A DNA stretch of 64,000 nucleotides from Clostridium beijerinckii (GTDB lineage Bacteria; Bacillota; Clostridia; Clostridiales; Clostridiaceae). The notes below the pieces were generated by a model. That model saw only the letters and a list, made by a program, of their open reading frames with translations. It made no database searches and was not told the DNA's origin. Position numbers and translations under genes: made by a program. The stretch is from positions 797,001 through 861,000 of the forward strand of contig NZ_CP073653.1 in the NCBI RefSeq assembly GCF_018223745.1. Direction: 5' to 3'. Below, piece after piece: positions 28,469 through 37,578 of the stretch. Positions within the stretch are counted from its first letter, which is position 1; each line of letters starts with the position of its first letter.

Positions 28469-28657
28469 AATCATAAATATATTTGTGGAGAAAACATTTG
28501 AAAATGAGCTGTTAAAGGTTCTTAGCTGTAGGTTGTTCCACTTTAGCTTGTCAAACTGAAAGTTGGAGCATGCTAAAGTGGATACAACCTGCTGCTTAGA
28601 ACCTTCAGCGATATTTTCATAGCTTTTCGGAATCAAAATATTTATGATTTCGGTAAG
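28469..28657. repeat. Long imperfect palindrome B (about 190 bp)
   Basis: Arms of about 90 bases pair strongly: outer GAAATCATAAATAT / ATATTTATGATTTC, inner GCTG..AAGGTTCT and GTTGT..CCACTTTAGC with their complements, centre near 28560. The right end contains AAAATATTTATGATTTCGGTAAG, which with one change also occurs at 12958-12980 beside palindrome A. A short ORF on the minus strand here is not credible as a gene. The rest of 28305-28888 shows nothing. Confidence 0.75.
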
Positions 28658-28888
28658 CATCACACAAGTCTAAATTTAAAGTTGGATATCTATAATATGC
28701 TTAACAATATAAAATTAATGAAAGTAAATTCTTTTTAATCCATTATACAATTAAAGAATTCTTTTAAATAGATGATAAATTATCATAGGATAAATAATCA
28801 CAGCAGTATTATCATTATTAGCAGTAAATAATTTTTTAGGAATATGAGTTTGTTATTTTTTTGATTATGTCTTAAAGTACTTCACAAA

Positions 28889-30130
28889 TTACTGATGAGT
28901 TGGTTGATTTTTAGAGGTAAATGCACTTGAGGATTTAGTATTATTTTCTCTATTCAAAAGATCATTAGTGATTAAATAATAAACACACGCTAGTAAAAGT
29001 ACGCTGCAGCTTGCAATTGTAATTCCAATAATACCAAATGAGTGGTATACAGATGTACTTATCCATGATCCAAGGGACCCACCTAAGTAATACCCAACCA
29101 TGTAAAGTGAATTTAATCTGCTATGATTTTGGAGACTAAGCTTATAAATCCTTCCTTGATTTAGAGACATATTCATTCTTGAACCAACATCTAAAGTAAA
29201 GGTTACGAGAATTATAATTATAAGTTTGGACCAGCCTACACCTAAGATTAAAAAAGAAACAAACATTATAGCTAAAGCAAAAAGGTTCCATAAGCTTACT
29301 TTTTTACTATTTGTAAGTTTTCCCGAAAATCCAGCGGCTAACGCACCTGCTATACCTAAAAAGCCAAAGAGTCCAACTATTGCACTTCCATAACTATAAG
29401 GAGAACCTTCTAAAATAAAGGATAATGAAACCCAAAAAATATTAAAGGCACAAAAGGCAGCAGCACCAAAAACTATTGTTTCTCTTAATACTTTTTCTTT
29501 TTTTAATAATGGAGGTAAAGATAGTATGATATTTTTATATGAACTTTCCTTTTTTACATTATCATTTGGGAGAGAATAAAATAAGTATACTGCAAAAATT
29601 AATAAAACTATTGCTGCAAATTCATGAACTCCTCTCCAGCCAATTAGTTGGCCTAGAACTCCACCTAGAACTCTACCGAGTAAAACTCCAAGAAATACTC
29701 CGGTTAATAAGTGACCAACAATTATACCACGTTTTTCTGACGAAATATTTGAAGAAACAAATGGGATTATAAGCTGTGCTGAAACACTTGAAATCCCCAT
29801 AAAAAAGCCTATAATTACTATTAAATTAAAGGTAGAGACTAAAGTCATTAAATATAATAATATAGCTGAACAAATAATACTTAAAATGATTAATAGTTTT
29901 CTACTATACCTGTCTCCTAGTGGAACAATGAACAACAATCCCATTGTATAGCCTATCTGTATAGCTGTTACAAGCTTACCAGATGCTGAAGCAGGTATAA
30001 AAAAATCATTGGAAATATTGGTTAATAAAACTTGATCGTAGTACAAATTAGCTACCATAATTGCACAAATAATTGATAAAATAAATAATAATTTGTTTGA
30101 AAAACTTTTGTTTTCTAAAGCTCTATTCAT
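28889..30130 (-). CDS. MFS transporter (YnfM/AraJ-like), paralogue of the one at 54438-55655
   Basis: A 413-residue twelve-helix MFS protein. Motif A reads PLGDRYSRKLLI; the region around YYDQVLLTNISNDF and AQLIIPFVSSNIS closely parallels the MFS protein at 54438-55655, so the two are paralogues. The start is the ATG at 30130, about 8 bp after GAGGAAG (GTG at 30136 also in frame). It is divergent from an XRE-type regulator at 30353, a usual arrangement for regulator-controlled efflux. Confidence 0.9.
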   Translation of the reverse strand: MNRALENKSFSNKLLFILSIICAIMVANLYYDQVLLTNISNDFFIPASASGKLVTAIQIGYTMGLLFIVPLGDRYSRKLLIILSIICSAILLYLMTLVSTFNLIVIIGFFMGISSVSAQLIIPFVSSNISSEKRGIIVGHLLTGVFLGVLLGRVLGGVLGQLIGWRGVHEFAAIVLLIFAVYLFYSLPNDNVKKESSYKNIILSLPPLLKKEKVLRETIVFGAAAFCAFNIFWVSLSFILEGSPYSYGSAIVGLFGFLGIAGALAAGFSGKLTNSKKVSLWNLFALAIMFVSFLILGVGWSKLIIIILVTFTLDVGSRMNMSLNQGRIYKLSLQNHSRLNSLYMVGYYLGGSLGSWISTSVYHSFGIIGITIASCSVLLLACVYYLITNDLLNRENNTKSSSAFTSKNQPTHQ

Positions 30131-30240
30131 TTTCACATCTTCCTCTCTATAGCTTATGAAGATAGTGTATAATGAAAGTATTATTTTAAATAGAAGCTAA
30201 GTTATCATATGATTAATAATACTATGTTTAGCAGACCTTA

Positions 30241-30320
30241 ATCATAATTCTAAAAGTATTGCAAGAATTTTAGCTGCGATTGTGAAATGTGCATTGTGAA
30301 TTACAACATATATAATAATA
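30241..30320. repeat. Dispersed repeat, copy 1 (partner at 54283-54368)
   Basis: CATAATTCTAAAAGTATTGCAAGAATTTTA ... TGCATTGTGAATT(A/G)CAACATATATA is shared with the second copy, apart from scattered changes and a short insertion. Both copies sit beside paralogous MFS genes, here on the promoter side. No coding function. Confidence 0.75.
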
Positions 30321-30352
30321 AAGTTTATATGAATAGAGATGGGGAGGTAATA

Positions 30353-31171
30353 ATGATATCTAAAAACAAAGAACTTGGATTATTTTTAAAAAAGAAAAGA
30401 TCCACATTAAGACCAGAACAATTTGGACTCAAATTTGATAAAAGAAGAAGGGTGAAAGGATTAAAGAGAGAGGAAGTCGCTGATTTAGCCGGAGTAAGTA
30501 TTGACTGGTATGTGCGTATTGAACAAGGACAAGATGTTAATCCATCAATAGATGTGTTGCTTTCCTTGAGTAGGGTTTTGCAATTAAATAATGAAGAAAA
30601 AAGATATTTATTTAATTTATCAGATAAGAAATTACCTGTAGAAGACTTTGCAGCTGTTACTATTTCTAATACATTACAAAAATTCTTAGACAATCAAAAT
30701 CCAAGCATAGCTTATGTTACTGATAGTAAATTAACAATGATTGGATGGAATATGGCGGCACTAAAAGTTTATGGTAATTATGAAGAAATGGATGAAAAAG
30801 AAAGAAACTCAGTTTGGAGAGCTTTTAATGATGATTATCTAAAAGAACTGTTAGATAATTGGGAAGGGCATTCTAAATTACGTGTTGAACAATTGAGAGC
30901 AAATTACGGTTATTATGAGAATGATAATACAATAAATGCAATTATAAATGAATTAAATGAAAAAGATCCTCTATTTAATAAATGGTGGAATAATCAAGGT
31001 ATTATGGGAACACCAGAAGGTCAAAAACTTTTACATCATCCTTTAGTAGGGGATTTATACCTAAGTTATATTTCATTTAGGTCCACAGAAATAGAGGGAG
31101 CAAGTATCACCATTCAAATGCCTATAGATGATGAAACAAAGAATAAATTAAAGCAGCTTATCTTAGAATAA
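30353..31171 (+). CDS. XRE-family regulator with MmyB-like ligand-binding domain
   Basis: A 272-residue regulator. N-terminal HTH (about 8-75; RVKGLKREEVADLAGVSIDWYVRIEQG) is followed by an MmyB-type (MLTR_LBD) domain (about 105-270; IAYVTDSKLTMIGWNMAA, LLHHPLVGDLYLSY), thought to bind a hydrophobic small molecule. The start is the ATG at 30353 right after GGGGAGG. Divergent from the MFS gene, which it probably controls. A family member at 49673-50506 is adjacent to a flavodoxin-like gene. Confidence 0.9.
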   Translation: MISKNKELGLFLKKKRSTLRPEQFGLKFDKRRRVKGLKREEVADLAGVSIDWYVRIEQGQDVNPSIDVLLSLSRVLQLNNEEKRYLFNLSDKKLPVEDFAAVTISNTLQKFLDNQNPSIAYVTDSKLTMIGWNMAALKVYGNYEEMDEKERNSVWRAFNDDYLKELLDNWEGHSKLRVEQLRANYGYYENDNTINAIINELNEKDPLFNKWWNNQGIMGTPEGQKLLHHPLVGDLYLSYISFRSTEIEGASITIQMPIDDETKNKLKQLILE

Positions 31172-31382
31172 ATAATATTCATCATTAAGCTTATTGCTCT
31201 TAATGGAATCATAATTATGCCATATTTTTAGCATAAGAATTCAGAATAATGTAGCACGTTATTTCTTTCCTGTAATAGTCATAAAAGCTCTGTAAATTAT
31301 AAATTGATTTATGAAGTCAACTTGTAATAAAAACGAAAGTGAGTTATAATTGTTGATAATGTCAATTAATTTGGAGGCGAAT

Positions 31383-32270
31383 ATGAGAAACGAAGAGATA
31401 ATTAGAAAAGAGGTAAGATTAATTGTGAGAGAATTAGGGCTGCTTAATCACAATTGCCTAAATTCTGAATTAACACTGGCTCAAGCTCATATATTAAATT
31501 ACATAAAACAAAATGGAAAAACTCCTTTTAATGAATTGCTAATAAATTTAGGTATTGATAAGGCTTCGTTAAGCAGGATACTTAATAATTTGGAGGCTAA
31601 AAATTATTTGGAGCTGAAGAAATCAGAAGCTGATAAAAGAATGAAAGATATTTGTATTCTTCCATTAGGTATTAAGGCTATAAATAGTGGAGACCATGAA
31701 GCAAATAAATTTATTAATGAAATTTTAAATTTAGGGGATAGTGAAGATACAGAAAATATTGTGGGAGCATTTAGATTATTTCGCGTTCTTGCATTAAAAA
31801 ACAATCTCAAGAAGAATGATTCTAGAATATTAATAGAAAGAATTTCTGAAAATTATATAAAAGAAGCAATTGAATTAGCAACAGAAGTATTTACTAATGA
31901 GCAAAGCATTCCAGAAGAATTGGTTCCAGTGAGTGAAAATTTAAAACCAATTTGGTGGTGCGCAAGAGTAGGAGAAGATATTATTGGAGTAGTATCAGCA
32001 TGGAAAGAAAAAGATAAATGGCATTGGGGAAGATTTGCTGTTGATAAAAGATTGAGAGGCATGGGACTTGGTCAGAAGCTTGCTATAGTTTCATTAAAAG
32101 AAATTTTTAATTCTTATACTGACGAAATTTACATTGAAGCAAGAGATGCAACTCTAAATATGTTAATGAAATTTGAATGCAAAGTAATTGGAGAGGCAGA
32201 AGATTTTTATGGTGAACCTGTAACTCCAATAATATTAAGTAAAAGTAATTTTATTAAGAGATGTAAATAG
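31383..32270 (+). CDS. MarR-type HTH / GNAT acetyltransferase fusion
   Basis: A 295-residue two-domain protein. Residues about 1-140 are a MarR-like winged helix (TPFNELLINLGIDKASLSRILNNLEAKNYL, then KSEADKRMKDICILPLG). Residues about 155-290 are a GNAT domain with the acetyl-CoA loop RLRGMGLGQK and a preceding core strand KWHWGRFAVD. Such fusions acetylate a small molecule or protein while binding DNA; substrate unknown. The start is the ATG at 31383, about 5 bp after GGAGG. Single gene. Confidence 0.85.
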   Translation: MRNEEIIRKEVRLIVRELGLLNHNCLNSELTLAQAHILNYIKQNGKTPFNELLINLGIDKASLSRILNNLEAKNYLELKKSEADKRMKDICILPLGIKAINSGDHEANKFINEILNLGDSEDTENIVGAFRLFRVLALKNNLKKNDSRILIERISENYIKEAIELATEVFTNEQSIPEELVPVSENLKPIWWCARVGEDIIGVVSAWKEKDKWHWGRFAVDKRLRGMGLGQKLAIVSLKEIFNSYTDEIYIEARDATLNMLMKFECKVIGEAEDFYGEPVTPIILSKSNFIKRCK

Positions 32271-32400
32271 AGAAAAGAATCAATTTAATTAGTAGCAAAA
32301 GATTATTTTAAAGGTAATATTATTAACTATATCATAAAAAAACACGAGAATCTAAAATTGAACTGCCCCCTGTCAAGTAGACAGATGAAAAAACAAAAAA

Positions 32401-33318
32401 TTATGAAACCAAGGTCTGATTTCGATATTCAATTGGAGTCAGACCTTTTAAGTTTTTCTGTAGTCTTTTTGTATTATAGAAAACTATGTATTCATCAATT
32501 GCTTGTCTCAATTCTTCATATGTATAAAATTTTTGCAAATAGTACATCTCACATTTTAGAGTTCCCCAAAAACCTTCCATTGGTCCGTTGTCGATACATC
32601 TGCTGACACGTGACATGCTTTGAGTTGCTTTGATTTTATCAAGTTTAGCTTTGAAAGTCCTATTAGTATACTGAAATCCTCTGTCACTATGAAACAGTGG
32701 CTTTGCAGTCGGATTAGCACTTACTGCTAAATCAAATGTATCAAAAACAAGCTGATTGTTATTTGAGTGACCAACAACATAAGAAACAATGATCTTATCA
32801 GCTAAATCAAATATTGCGCTAAGATAAGCCTTTTTACCATTAAGTAGTTTAAATTCAGTAACAGCTGTTAGCCATTTTTCATTTGGTTTCTTTGCATAAA
32901 ATTCTCTATTTAATTTGTTTTCTGCTGTAATTTGTGGAGTACTTTGAATATAATGCTTTCTCTTTTTTCTTATAACTGATCTCATGTTAATAGATTTCAT
33001 TAATCTATAAATTCGTTTATGATTATACTGTTTATCCAGGAGTCTATTTATATTCATTGTTATCCGACGGTATCCATAGATACCATTTACATCTTCATAA
33101 AGTTTAACAATCTCTTTTAGTATTATTGAATTTTCCTTATCTAATTCAGTCTCTGAACGGTTAATCCATTTGTAGTAAGATGATCGTGCAATCCCAGCTA
33201 AATTGCATAGATCAGCCATTGGATAGCCATTTTTTTCATGTAATTCTTTTATAGAAATATATTTATATTCTTGGAGTCTTTTAGTGCTTATCGCCTTCTT
33301 TCTACTTCTTTCAATTTT
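32401..33318 (-). CDS. IS3-family OrfB (DDE integrase), first catalytic Asp changed to Ala
   Basis: Transposase catalytic part. From the internal ATG at 33219 it is 272 residues; the frame continues upstream to the slip site near 33315-33321, giving a fusion junction LKKIERSRKKAISTKRLQ... as in IS150-like OrfAB. An HTH_21-like region (GYRRITMNINRLL) precedes the rve core. Catalytic positions (numbered from 33219): A119 in KWLTAVTEF where the family has Asp, D179 in FHSDRGFQY, and E215 in GPMEGFWG. The codon at 32863-32865 is GCT rather than GAT/GAC. The frame is intact, so loss of activity is recent or tolerated. Confidence 0.9.
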   Translation of the reverse strand, partial: KIERSRKKAISTKRLQEYKYISIKELHEKNGYPMADLCNLAGIARSSYYKWINRSETELDKENSIILKEIVKLYEDVNGIYGYRRITMNINRLLDKQYNHKRIYRLMKSINMRSVIRKKRKHYIQSTPQITAENKLNREFYAKKPNEKWLTAVTEFKLLNGKKAYLSAIFDLADKIIVSYVVGHSNNNQLVFDTFDLAVSANPTAKPLFHSDRGFQYTNRTFKAKLDKIKATQSMSRVSRCIDNGPMEGFWGTLKCEMYYLQKFYTYEELRQAIDEYIVFYNTKRLQKNLKGLTPIEYRNQTLVS

Positions 33319-33968
33319 TTTAAGAAATCAATCTCCATCTTTAAACGTCTATTTTCTGCTTCAATAAGTTTTAATTGTGCGGATAATTTATCAGACTCAG
33401 TAATCTCATCAGTATCTTTACGCTTACCGCGACGGTCTATTAGCTCTTCATATCCATTAGCTTTGTATTTTCTTACCCAGGTATAAACTTGTTGATAAGA
33501 AACATTAAATTTATCAGCAGTAGCTTGATAATCATCATTATTCGAAATGCAGAATGCAACAATCTCAATTCTTTCTTCATAAGTAGTCTTTCTTCCATTA
33601 GTCATAATTCTATCCCCTTGCTTATTATGAGATTTAATTGTTTTATGACCATTATACTTCTTAATCCAATCGCTGAGAACACGAGGAGATGAAATTTCAT
33701 ATGTGCAGCATATATTTCTTAAAGAGCCTTTTCCAGCTAGATAATCTTTAACTGCATTAAGTTTAAGCGAATCGCAATAATATTTGTTTTTTGTAGAAAC
33801 TATTAAATTTGCTTCACCAACATCATTATATATTTTCAACCAGTCATAAAATGTGGCACTATGAATTCCCATCTCATCGCATATCTGTATAACTGCTTTT
33901 TCTCCTGATAGGTATTCTTTAATTCCTTTCAATTTCTCTTCCAGAGAACATTTCGTTTTTCTTGACAT
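33288..33968 (-). CDS. IS3-family OrfA (double helix-turn-helix)
   Basis: A 226-residue DNA-binding subunit with two HTH_Tnp-like domains (CSLEEKLKGIKEYLSGEKAV and TYEERIEIVAFCISNND), as in IS150-type OrfA, and a C-terminal leucine-rich coiled coil (KLIEAENRRLKMEIDFLKKL). The slippery A7 lies in the codons TTA AAA AAA TTG near its end (33315-33321), giving -1 frameshifting into OrfB. The promoter and ribosome binding region lies within a long hairpin that also occurs alone at 5159-5218. Confidence 0.9.
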   Translation of the reverse strand: MSRKTKCSLEEKLKGIKEYLSGEKAVIQICDEMGIHSATFYDWLKIYNDVGEANLIVSTKNKYYCDSLKLNAVKDYLAGKGSLRNICCTYEISSPRVLSDWIKKYNGHKTIKSHNKQGDRIMTNGRKTTYEERIEIVAFCISNNDDYQATADKFNVSYQQVYTWVRKYKANGYEELIDRRGKRKDTDEITESDKLSAQLKLIEAENRRLKMEIDFLKKLKEVERRR

Positions 33969-34193
33969 TAAAATACCCCCTTTATAGAAACAGTTTTATT
34001 ATTTTAACTGTCTACTATAAAGGGAGCATATCAAAATTTAGATTTTCGTGTTTTTTAGTTATTTCTAAGGTTATTTTAGTTTTCAAAAAGTTTTAGAAAA
34101 AAATTTATAGATATTCTGTTATTTTATGAATTGAGACATATATCTTAATTGAAAAGAATAGAAAAATAAAAATTTTTAGGAGGAGCAATTAAG

Positions 34194-34964
34194 ATGAAAG
34201 AGAGAAGATATGTAAGATTTAGAGTTGATATGTATGATGATACAAAATTTAAAATAATAGATAGAATGCCAGAAAGAGATGTTATTTATTATATCTGGAC
34301 TAGAATTGTAATTTTAGCTGGGAGAGTTAATCTAGATGGCAACTTATATATGTCAAAAAGCATTCCATATACATTAAAGACTTTAGCTATAGAATTTAAT
34401 AGGGATGAAAGTCAAGTAAAATTGGCATTAGATACATTTATAGATCTAGAAATGGTTGAAGTTATTGAAGAAAATGTTTATAAAGTAAAGAATTTTGCAA
34501 AACATCAAAATATCAAAGAAAAGGTTAAAGATATTACTGAGGATAAAGAAAAAATGGGTAAAAAGGATAGTAAGTTAAAAAGCGAAGAGACTAAAAGTGT
34601 TGAAAATATCTATGATGAAAAACATGATATTGAAGAAGAGCTTGGCAATGAAATTATTGAAAAGCAACAGCAGAAAGACAACAATATGTGTAATATGGAG
34701 AATGCAATTGATACTAAGAATAATATAGAAATTAAAAATGAAGGAATCAGCGATAATAAGAACATAATAAGCACGGGGAAAATTAATGGTGTACCGAAAG
34801 GCAATATACCTGTACCTTTAGTGATGAATAAAAATAAGAAGCCGAAGAAAAATACGGATATTGAGGTTACTGATGATGAAGATGATGATGAATTCGGTTT
34901 TTATGAAGGAGATAGAAAGCCTTTAGGTAAAGGCGAAAGTGTATTTAGTGAGTTTTCTTTTTAG
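34194..34964 (+). CDS. Phage replisome-organiser N-terminal-domain protein (orphan)
   Basis: A 256-residue protein. Residues about 1-110 match the Phage_rep_org_N type of winged helix (YVRFRVDMYDDTKFKIIDRMP, RDVIYYIWTRIVILAG, LKTLAIEFNRDESQVKLAL). The rest is low-complexity and charged, ending with a very acidic stretch (DDEDDDEFGFYEGD) and a Phe-rich tip SVFSEFSF. Such domains start replication in phages and plasmids, but no other phage genes are nearby. The ATG follows AGGAGGAGC. It may be a domesticated DnaD-like replication factor. Confidence 0.75.
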   Translation: MKERRYVRFRVDMYDDTKFKIIDRMPERDVIYYIWTRIVILAGRVNLDGNLYMSKSIPYTLKTLAIEFNRDESQVKLALDTFIDLEMVEVIEENVYKVKNFAKHQNIKEKVKDITEDKEKMGKKDSKLKSEETKSVENIYDEKHDIEEELGNEIIEKQQQKDNNMCNMENAIDTKNNIEIKNEGISDNKNIISTGKINGVPKGNIPVPLVMNKNKKPKKNTDIEVTDDEDDDEFGFYEGDRKPLGKGESVFSEFSF

Positions 34965-35020
34965 CTCAAAAAGAAAAATACGACTTAATATTTGATTTAC
35001 GTGCAAGGGTGAGATTCATA

Positions 35021-35056
35021 ACTATTCCCCACGAAATTCTGATTTTTCATGGGGGA
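35021..35056. terminator. Terminator between replisome-organiser and LysR genes (convergent)
   Basis: CCCCACGAAA / TTTTCATGGGG pairs around TTCTGAT and can serve both directions. Confidence 0.7.
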
Positions 35057-35069
35057 TTTAGCTAATATT

Positions 35070-35942
35070 TTAAGTTCTTTTATAGGGTGTATTTAACTCA
35101 ATCATTTCGATAAATTTTGAAAGGGAACTAGTCATTAAAGAATCTTTCCGCCTTATAAAAAATGTTTTTGTAGTATTGTATTTATCAGGTACTGAGAATG
35201 ATTTTAGAAGTCCTTTCTTTTTATAATCTTCAATAGTAGACTTGGGTACAAAGGATGCACCAAGATCAGCAATAACGCCTTCAATAATAGAAGTTAAATT
35301 ATTAAATTCCATATATCGAATATTATGAATGCTTTTGGATTTGAGCCAGTTTTCAAGCTGTGTTCTATTAGGACATCCTGCTGTACTCATCAAAAATGGT
35401 TTTGAATATAAATCTTCTATATTATCATATTTAGGACTTGATATTAGAACTAAGGTTTCTTCGACTACAAGTTCACTTACGATATTCTCATCACTAAAGG
35501 ACTGAGCTTTGACAAAAGCTCCATCTAACTGGAAGTGTTTTATTTTATAAATAAGTTCATCTGATTGACTTGTTATAAGAGACAGATCAACTTTAGGGTA
35601 AGCTTTATGATACTGAGATAAGATTTCAGGAAGACGTATTGCAGATACTGTGTGAACAGCACCAATTGATAAACTTCCTGAAGGATCGCAACAATCATTT
35701 AAGGCTTTATCAGCTTCATCCAATAAATAAATGATTTTTTCGGCATAAGCTAGTAATTTCTCACCTGTAGGAGTTAAAATCATACCTCGCTGTCTATAAA
35801 AAAGTTGTGTATTTAAATCAGACTCTAATTGTTGAATTCTAGCTGTAACATTAGATTGAACATATCCCAGAGCCTGCGCAGCCTTTGTTATGCTGCCTGC
35901 TTGAGCAACAGCTCTGAAAATTCTTAATTCACTACTTTCCAT
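35070..35942 (-). CDS. LysR-family transcriptional regulator
   Basis: A 290-residue LTTR: N-terminal HTH (AVAQAGSITKAAQALGYVQSNVTARIQQLE) and a substrate-binding-like effector domain from about residue 90. The start at 35942 (MESSELRIFRAV) fits the family. It is divergent from an EmrB/QacA-type pump at 36127 with a 184-bp gap, the classical position for an LTTR that activates its neighbour in response to an inducer. Inducer unknown. Confidence 0.92.
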   Translation of the reverse strand: MESSELRIFRAVAQAGSITKAAQALGYVQSNVTARIQQLESDLNTQLFYRQRGMILTPTGEKLLAYAEKIIYLLDEADKALNDCCDPSGSLSIGAVHTVSAIRLPEILSQYHKAYPKVDLSLITSQSDELIYKIKHFQLDGAFVKAQSFSDENIVSELVVEETLVLISSPKYDNIEDLYSKPFLMSTAGCPNRTQLENWLKSKSIHNIRYMEFNNLTSIIEGVIADLGASFVPKSTIEDYKKKGLLKSFSVPDKYNTTKTFFIRRKDSLMTSSLSKFIEMIELNTPYKRT

Positions 35943-36126
35943 TTTATCACCCCAATATATAAATCACTAAAAGTGAATCTTGATATCTTATATAATCATT
36001 TTACATGATATATAATCTCTTGTAAACTATGTATAGAAAACAAAATTAAATGGCTTCGATGGGATGAATCATATAAGCGTTTATCTACACTCGAAAATTT
36101 ATTCCATTTATAAATAAGGAGATTAT

Positions 36127-37578
36127 ATGACAAATTCTAAATCACACAAATGGAGCATTCTACTTGTTGTTACATTAGTTTCATTTATTACAAATTTAGA
36201 TTCAACTATAGTAATAATAGGATTACCTAAGATGATGGAGGGATTAAATATCTCTGTAACATCTGGATTATGGATAATTACAGGTTATATTATAGCAAGT
36301 ACAGTTTTAATATTACCTGCTGGAAAATGGGCAGATACAGTTGGAACAAAGCGTATTTTCATGTTAGGACTTATAATTTTTGCAGTTGGTACAATACTTT
36401 GTGGAATTGCAGACTCAGGATTTACTTTAAATTTATATAGGTTAATTCAAGGAGGTGGAGCAGCATTGGCTATGGCAACTGCAACTCCAACTATAATTAA
36501 GACTTTTCATAGTAATGAGCTTGGGCTAGCCTTGAGCATTAATGCTACTTCATGGGTTATTGGAGCAATAATTGGACCAGTAGCTGGTGGTGCTTTAATT
36601 AGCAGCTTTGGTTGGAGATCAATATTCTTTATTACAGTGCCTTTTGTACTTCTTTGCATAATTGGAGCATTTTTAGTAATGGAAGAGACTAAACCTAATA
36701 TTAATCAAAAAAATGACTGGATTGGGATATTAACATTTAGCTTAGGTTTAATATTAACGATGATAGTACTTTCAGAAGGACAATCATTAGGATGGGTATC
36801 ATATGAAACTTTAGGGCTATGTATAGTTACAATTTTATTATGGGTTGCATTTATAATCACAGAATTACGCGTAGAAAATCCATTATTTAATTTCAAGCTG
36901 CTCTTGTACAGAAATTATTCAATTGGACTTATAATTACATTATTTTATTGTATTGCATATTTTTCATTACCTTTATTGTTGAGTATATATTTGCAAAGTG
37001 CATTACATTTAAGTCCAACTATGTCAGGGCTATTAATGATTTCACTATCTGTACCACAGCTTATATTAGGTCCATTTGCAGGTAAACTTGTAGATAATAT
37101 CGGATCATTAAAGACTCTTACATTTGGAATTGTATTTCTTATTATAGGGATATTCTTTCTTGGAAATCTTGGGGGAGAGCTATCAGTTAAAGCTATAGTT
37201 ACACCACTAATATTATTATCAATAGCAAATGGCTTAGCTTGGCCGTCGTTAGCGAAAACTGTATTGTCAGCAGTGCCTAAAGAACAATCTGGTTCAGCAT
37301 CAGGGATGCATTATACTATAATGAATGTTGGTAAAGCCTTAAGTCAGACATTAGCCATATTAACAATAGAAGTTATTATACCTGCGGATGTAGTCTCTAA
37401 GGCAATTATAGGTTTAGGAAGCTTTTCTAATGTAAATATAAGTGGAAATTTAGTTAAGTCTATAGATTCCAGTTTCAGATTTTTTACAATTTTCTTTGTA
37501 GTTGCACTAGGGTTAAGTTTATTTCTTTTATATTCTAAAAGAGGAGAGAATATTAAAGAAAGAGTTGATATGGCATAG
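36127..37578 (+). CDS. MFS drug transporter, DHA2 (EmrB/QacA) family
   Basis: A 483-residue protein with about fourteen predicted membrane segments, length typical of DHA2 exporters. Motif A reads GKWADTVGTKRIF; motif C appears as VIGAIIGPVAGGALI; N-terminal TNLDSTIVIIGLP is the usual DHA2 helix 1 signature. Likely a proton-driven exporter of hydrophobic drugs or metabolites, under the divergent LysR regulator. The ATG follows AAGGAG. Confidence 0.92.
   Translation: MTNSKSHKWSILLVVTLVSFITNLDSTIVIIGLPKMMEGLNISVTSGLWIITGYIIASTVLILPAGKWADTVGTKRIFMLGLIIFAVGTILCGIADSGFTLNLYRLIQGGGAALAMATATPTIIKTFHSNELGLALSINATSWVIGAIIGPVAGGALISSFGWRSIFFITVPFVLLCIIGAFLVMEETKPNINQKNDWIGILTFSLGLILTMIVLSEGQSLGWVSYETLGLCIVTILLWVAFIITELRVENPLFNFKLLLYRNYSIGLIITLFYCIAYFSLPLLLSIYLQSALHLSPTMSGLLMISLSVPQLILGPFAGKLVDNIGSLKTLTFGIVFLIIGIFFLGNLGGELSVKAIVTPLILLSIANGLAWPSLAKTVLSAVPKEQSGSASGMHYTIMNVGKALSQTLAILTIEVIIPADVVSKAIIGLGSFSNVNISGNLVKSIDSSFRFFTIFFVVALGLSLFLLYSKRGENIKERVDMA

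Larger units (their letters stand above)
32364..34027 (-). mobile_element. IS3-family (IS150-like) insertion sequence, about 1664 bp, inside a terminator hairpin
   Basis: The ends are imperfect inverted repeats: TGCCCCCTGTCAAGTAGACAG at the left against TGCTCCCTTTATAGTAGACAG (reverse complement of the right end), 17 of 21 matching. Two overlapping ORFs, orfA and orfB, are joined by a likely -1 slip at A7. The flanks CACGAGAATCTAAAATTGA (left) and TCAAAATTTAGATTTTCGTG (right) are complementary and bordered by A- and T-runs, so the element split a terminator hairpin. No target duplication was found. The first DDE Asp is Ala, so self-mobility is doubtful. Confidence 0.9.

Noticed and set aside
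28439..28663. 74-codon minus-strand ORF
   Set aside because: It is confined to palindrome B; composition follows the hairpin arms rather than codon use.
32361..34030. Target-site duplication of the IS
   Set aside because: Flanking triplets (AAC left, TAT right) do not match; no 3-5-bp duplication is visible.
34194..34964. Prophage region
   Set aside because: Only one phage-type replication domain is present; no integrase, structural, lysis or repressor genes accompany it.
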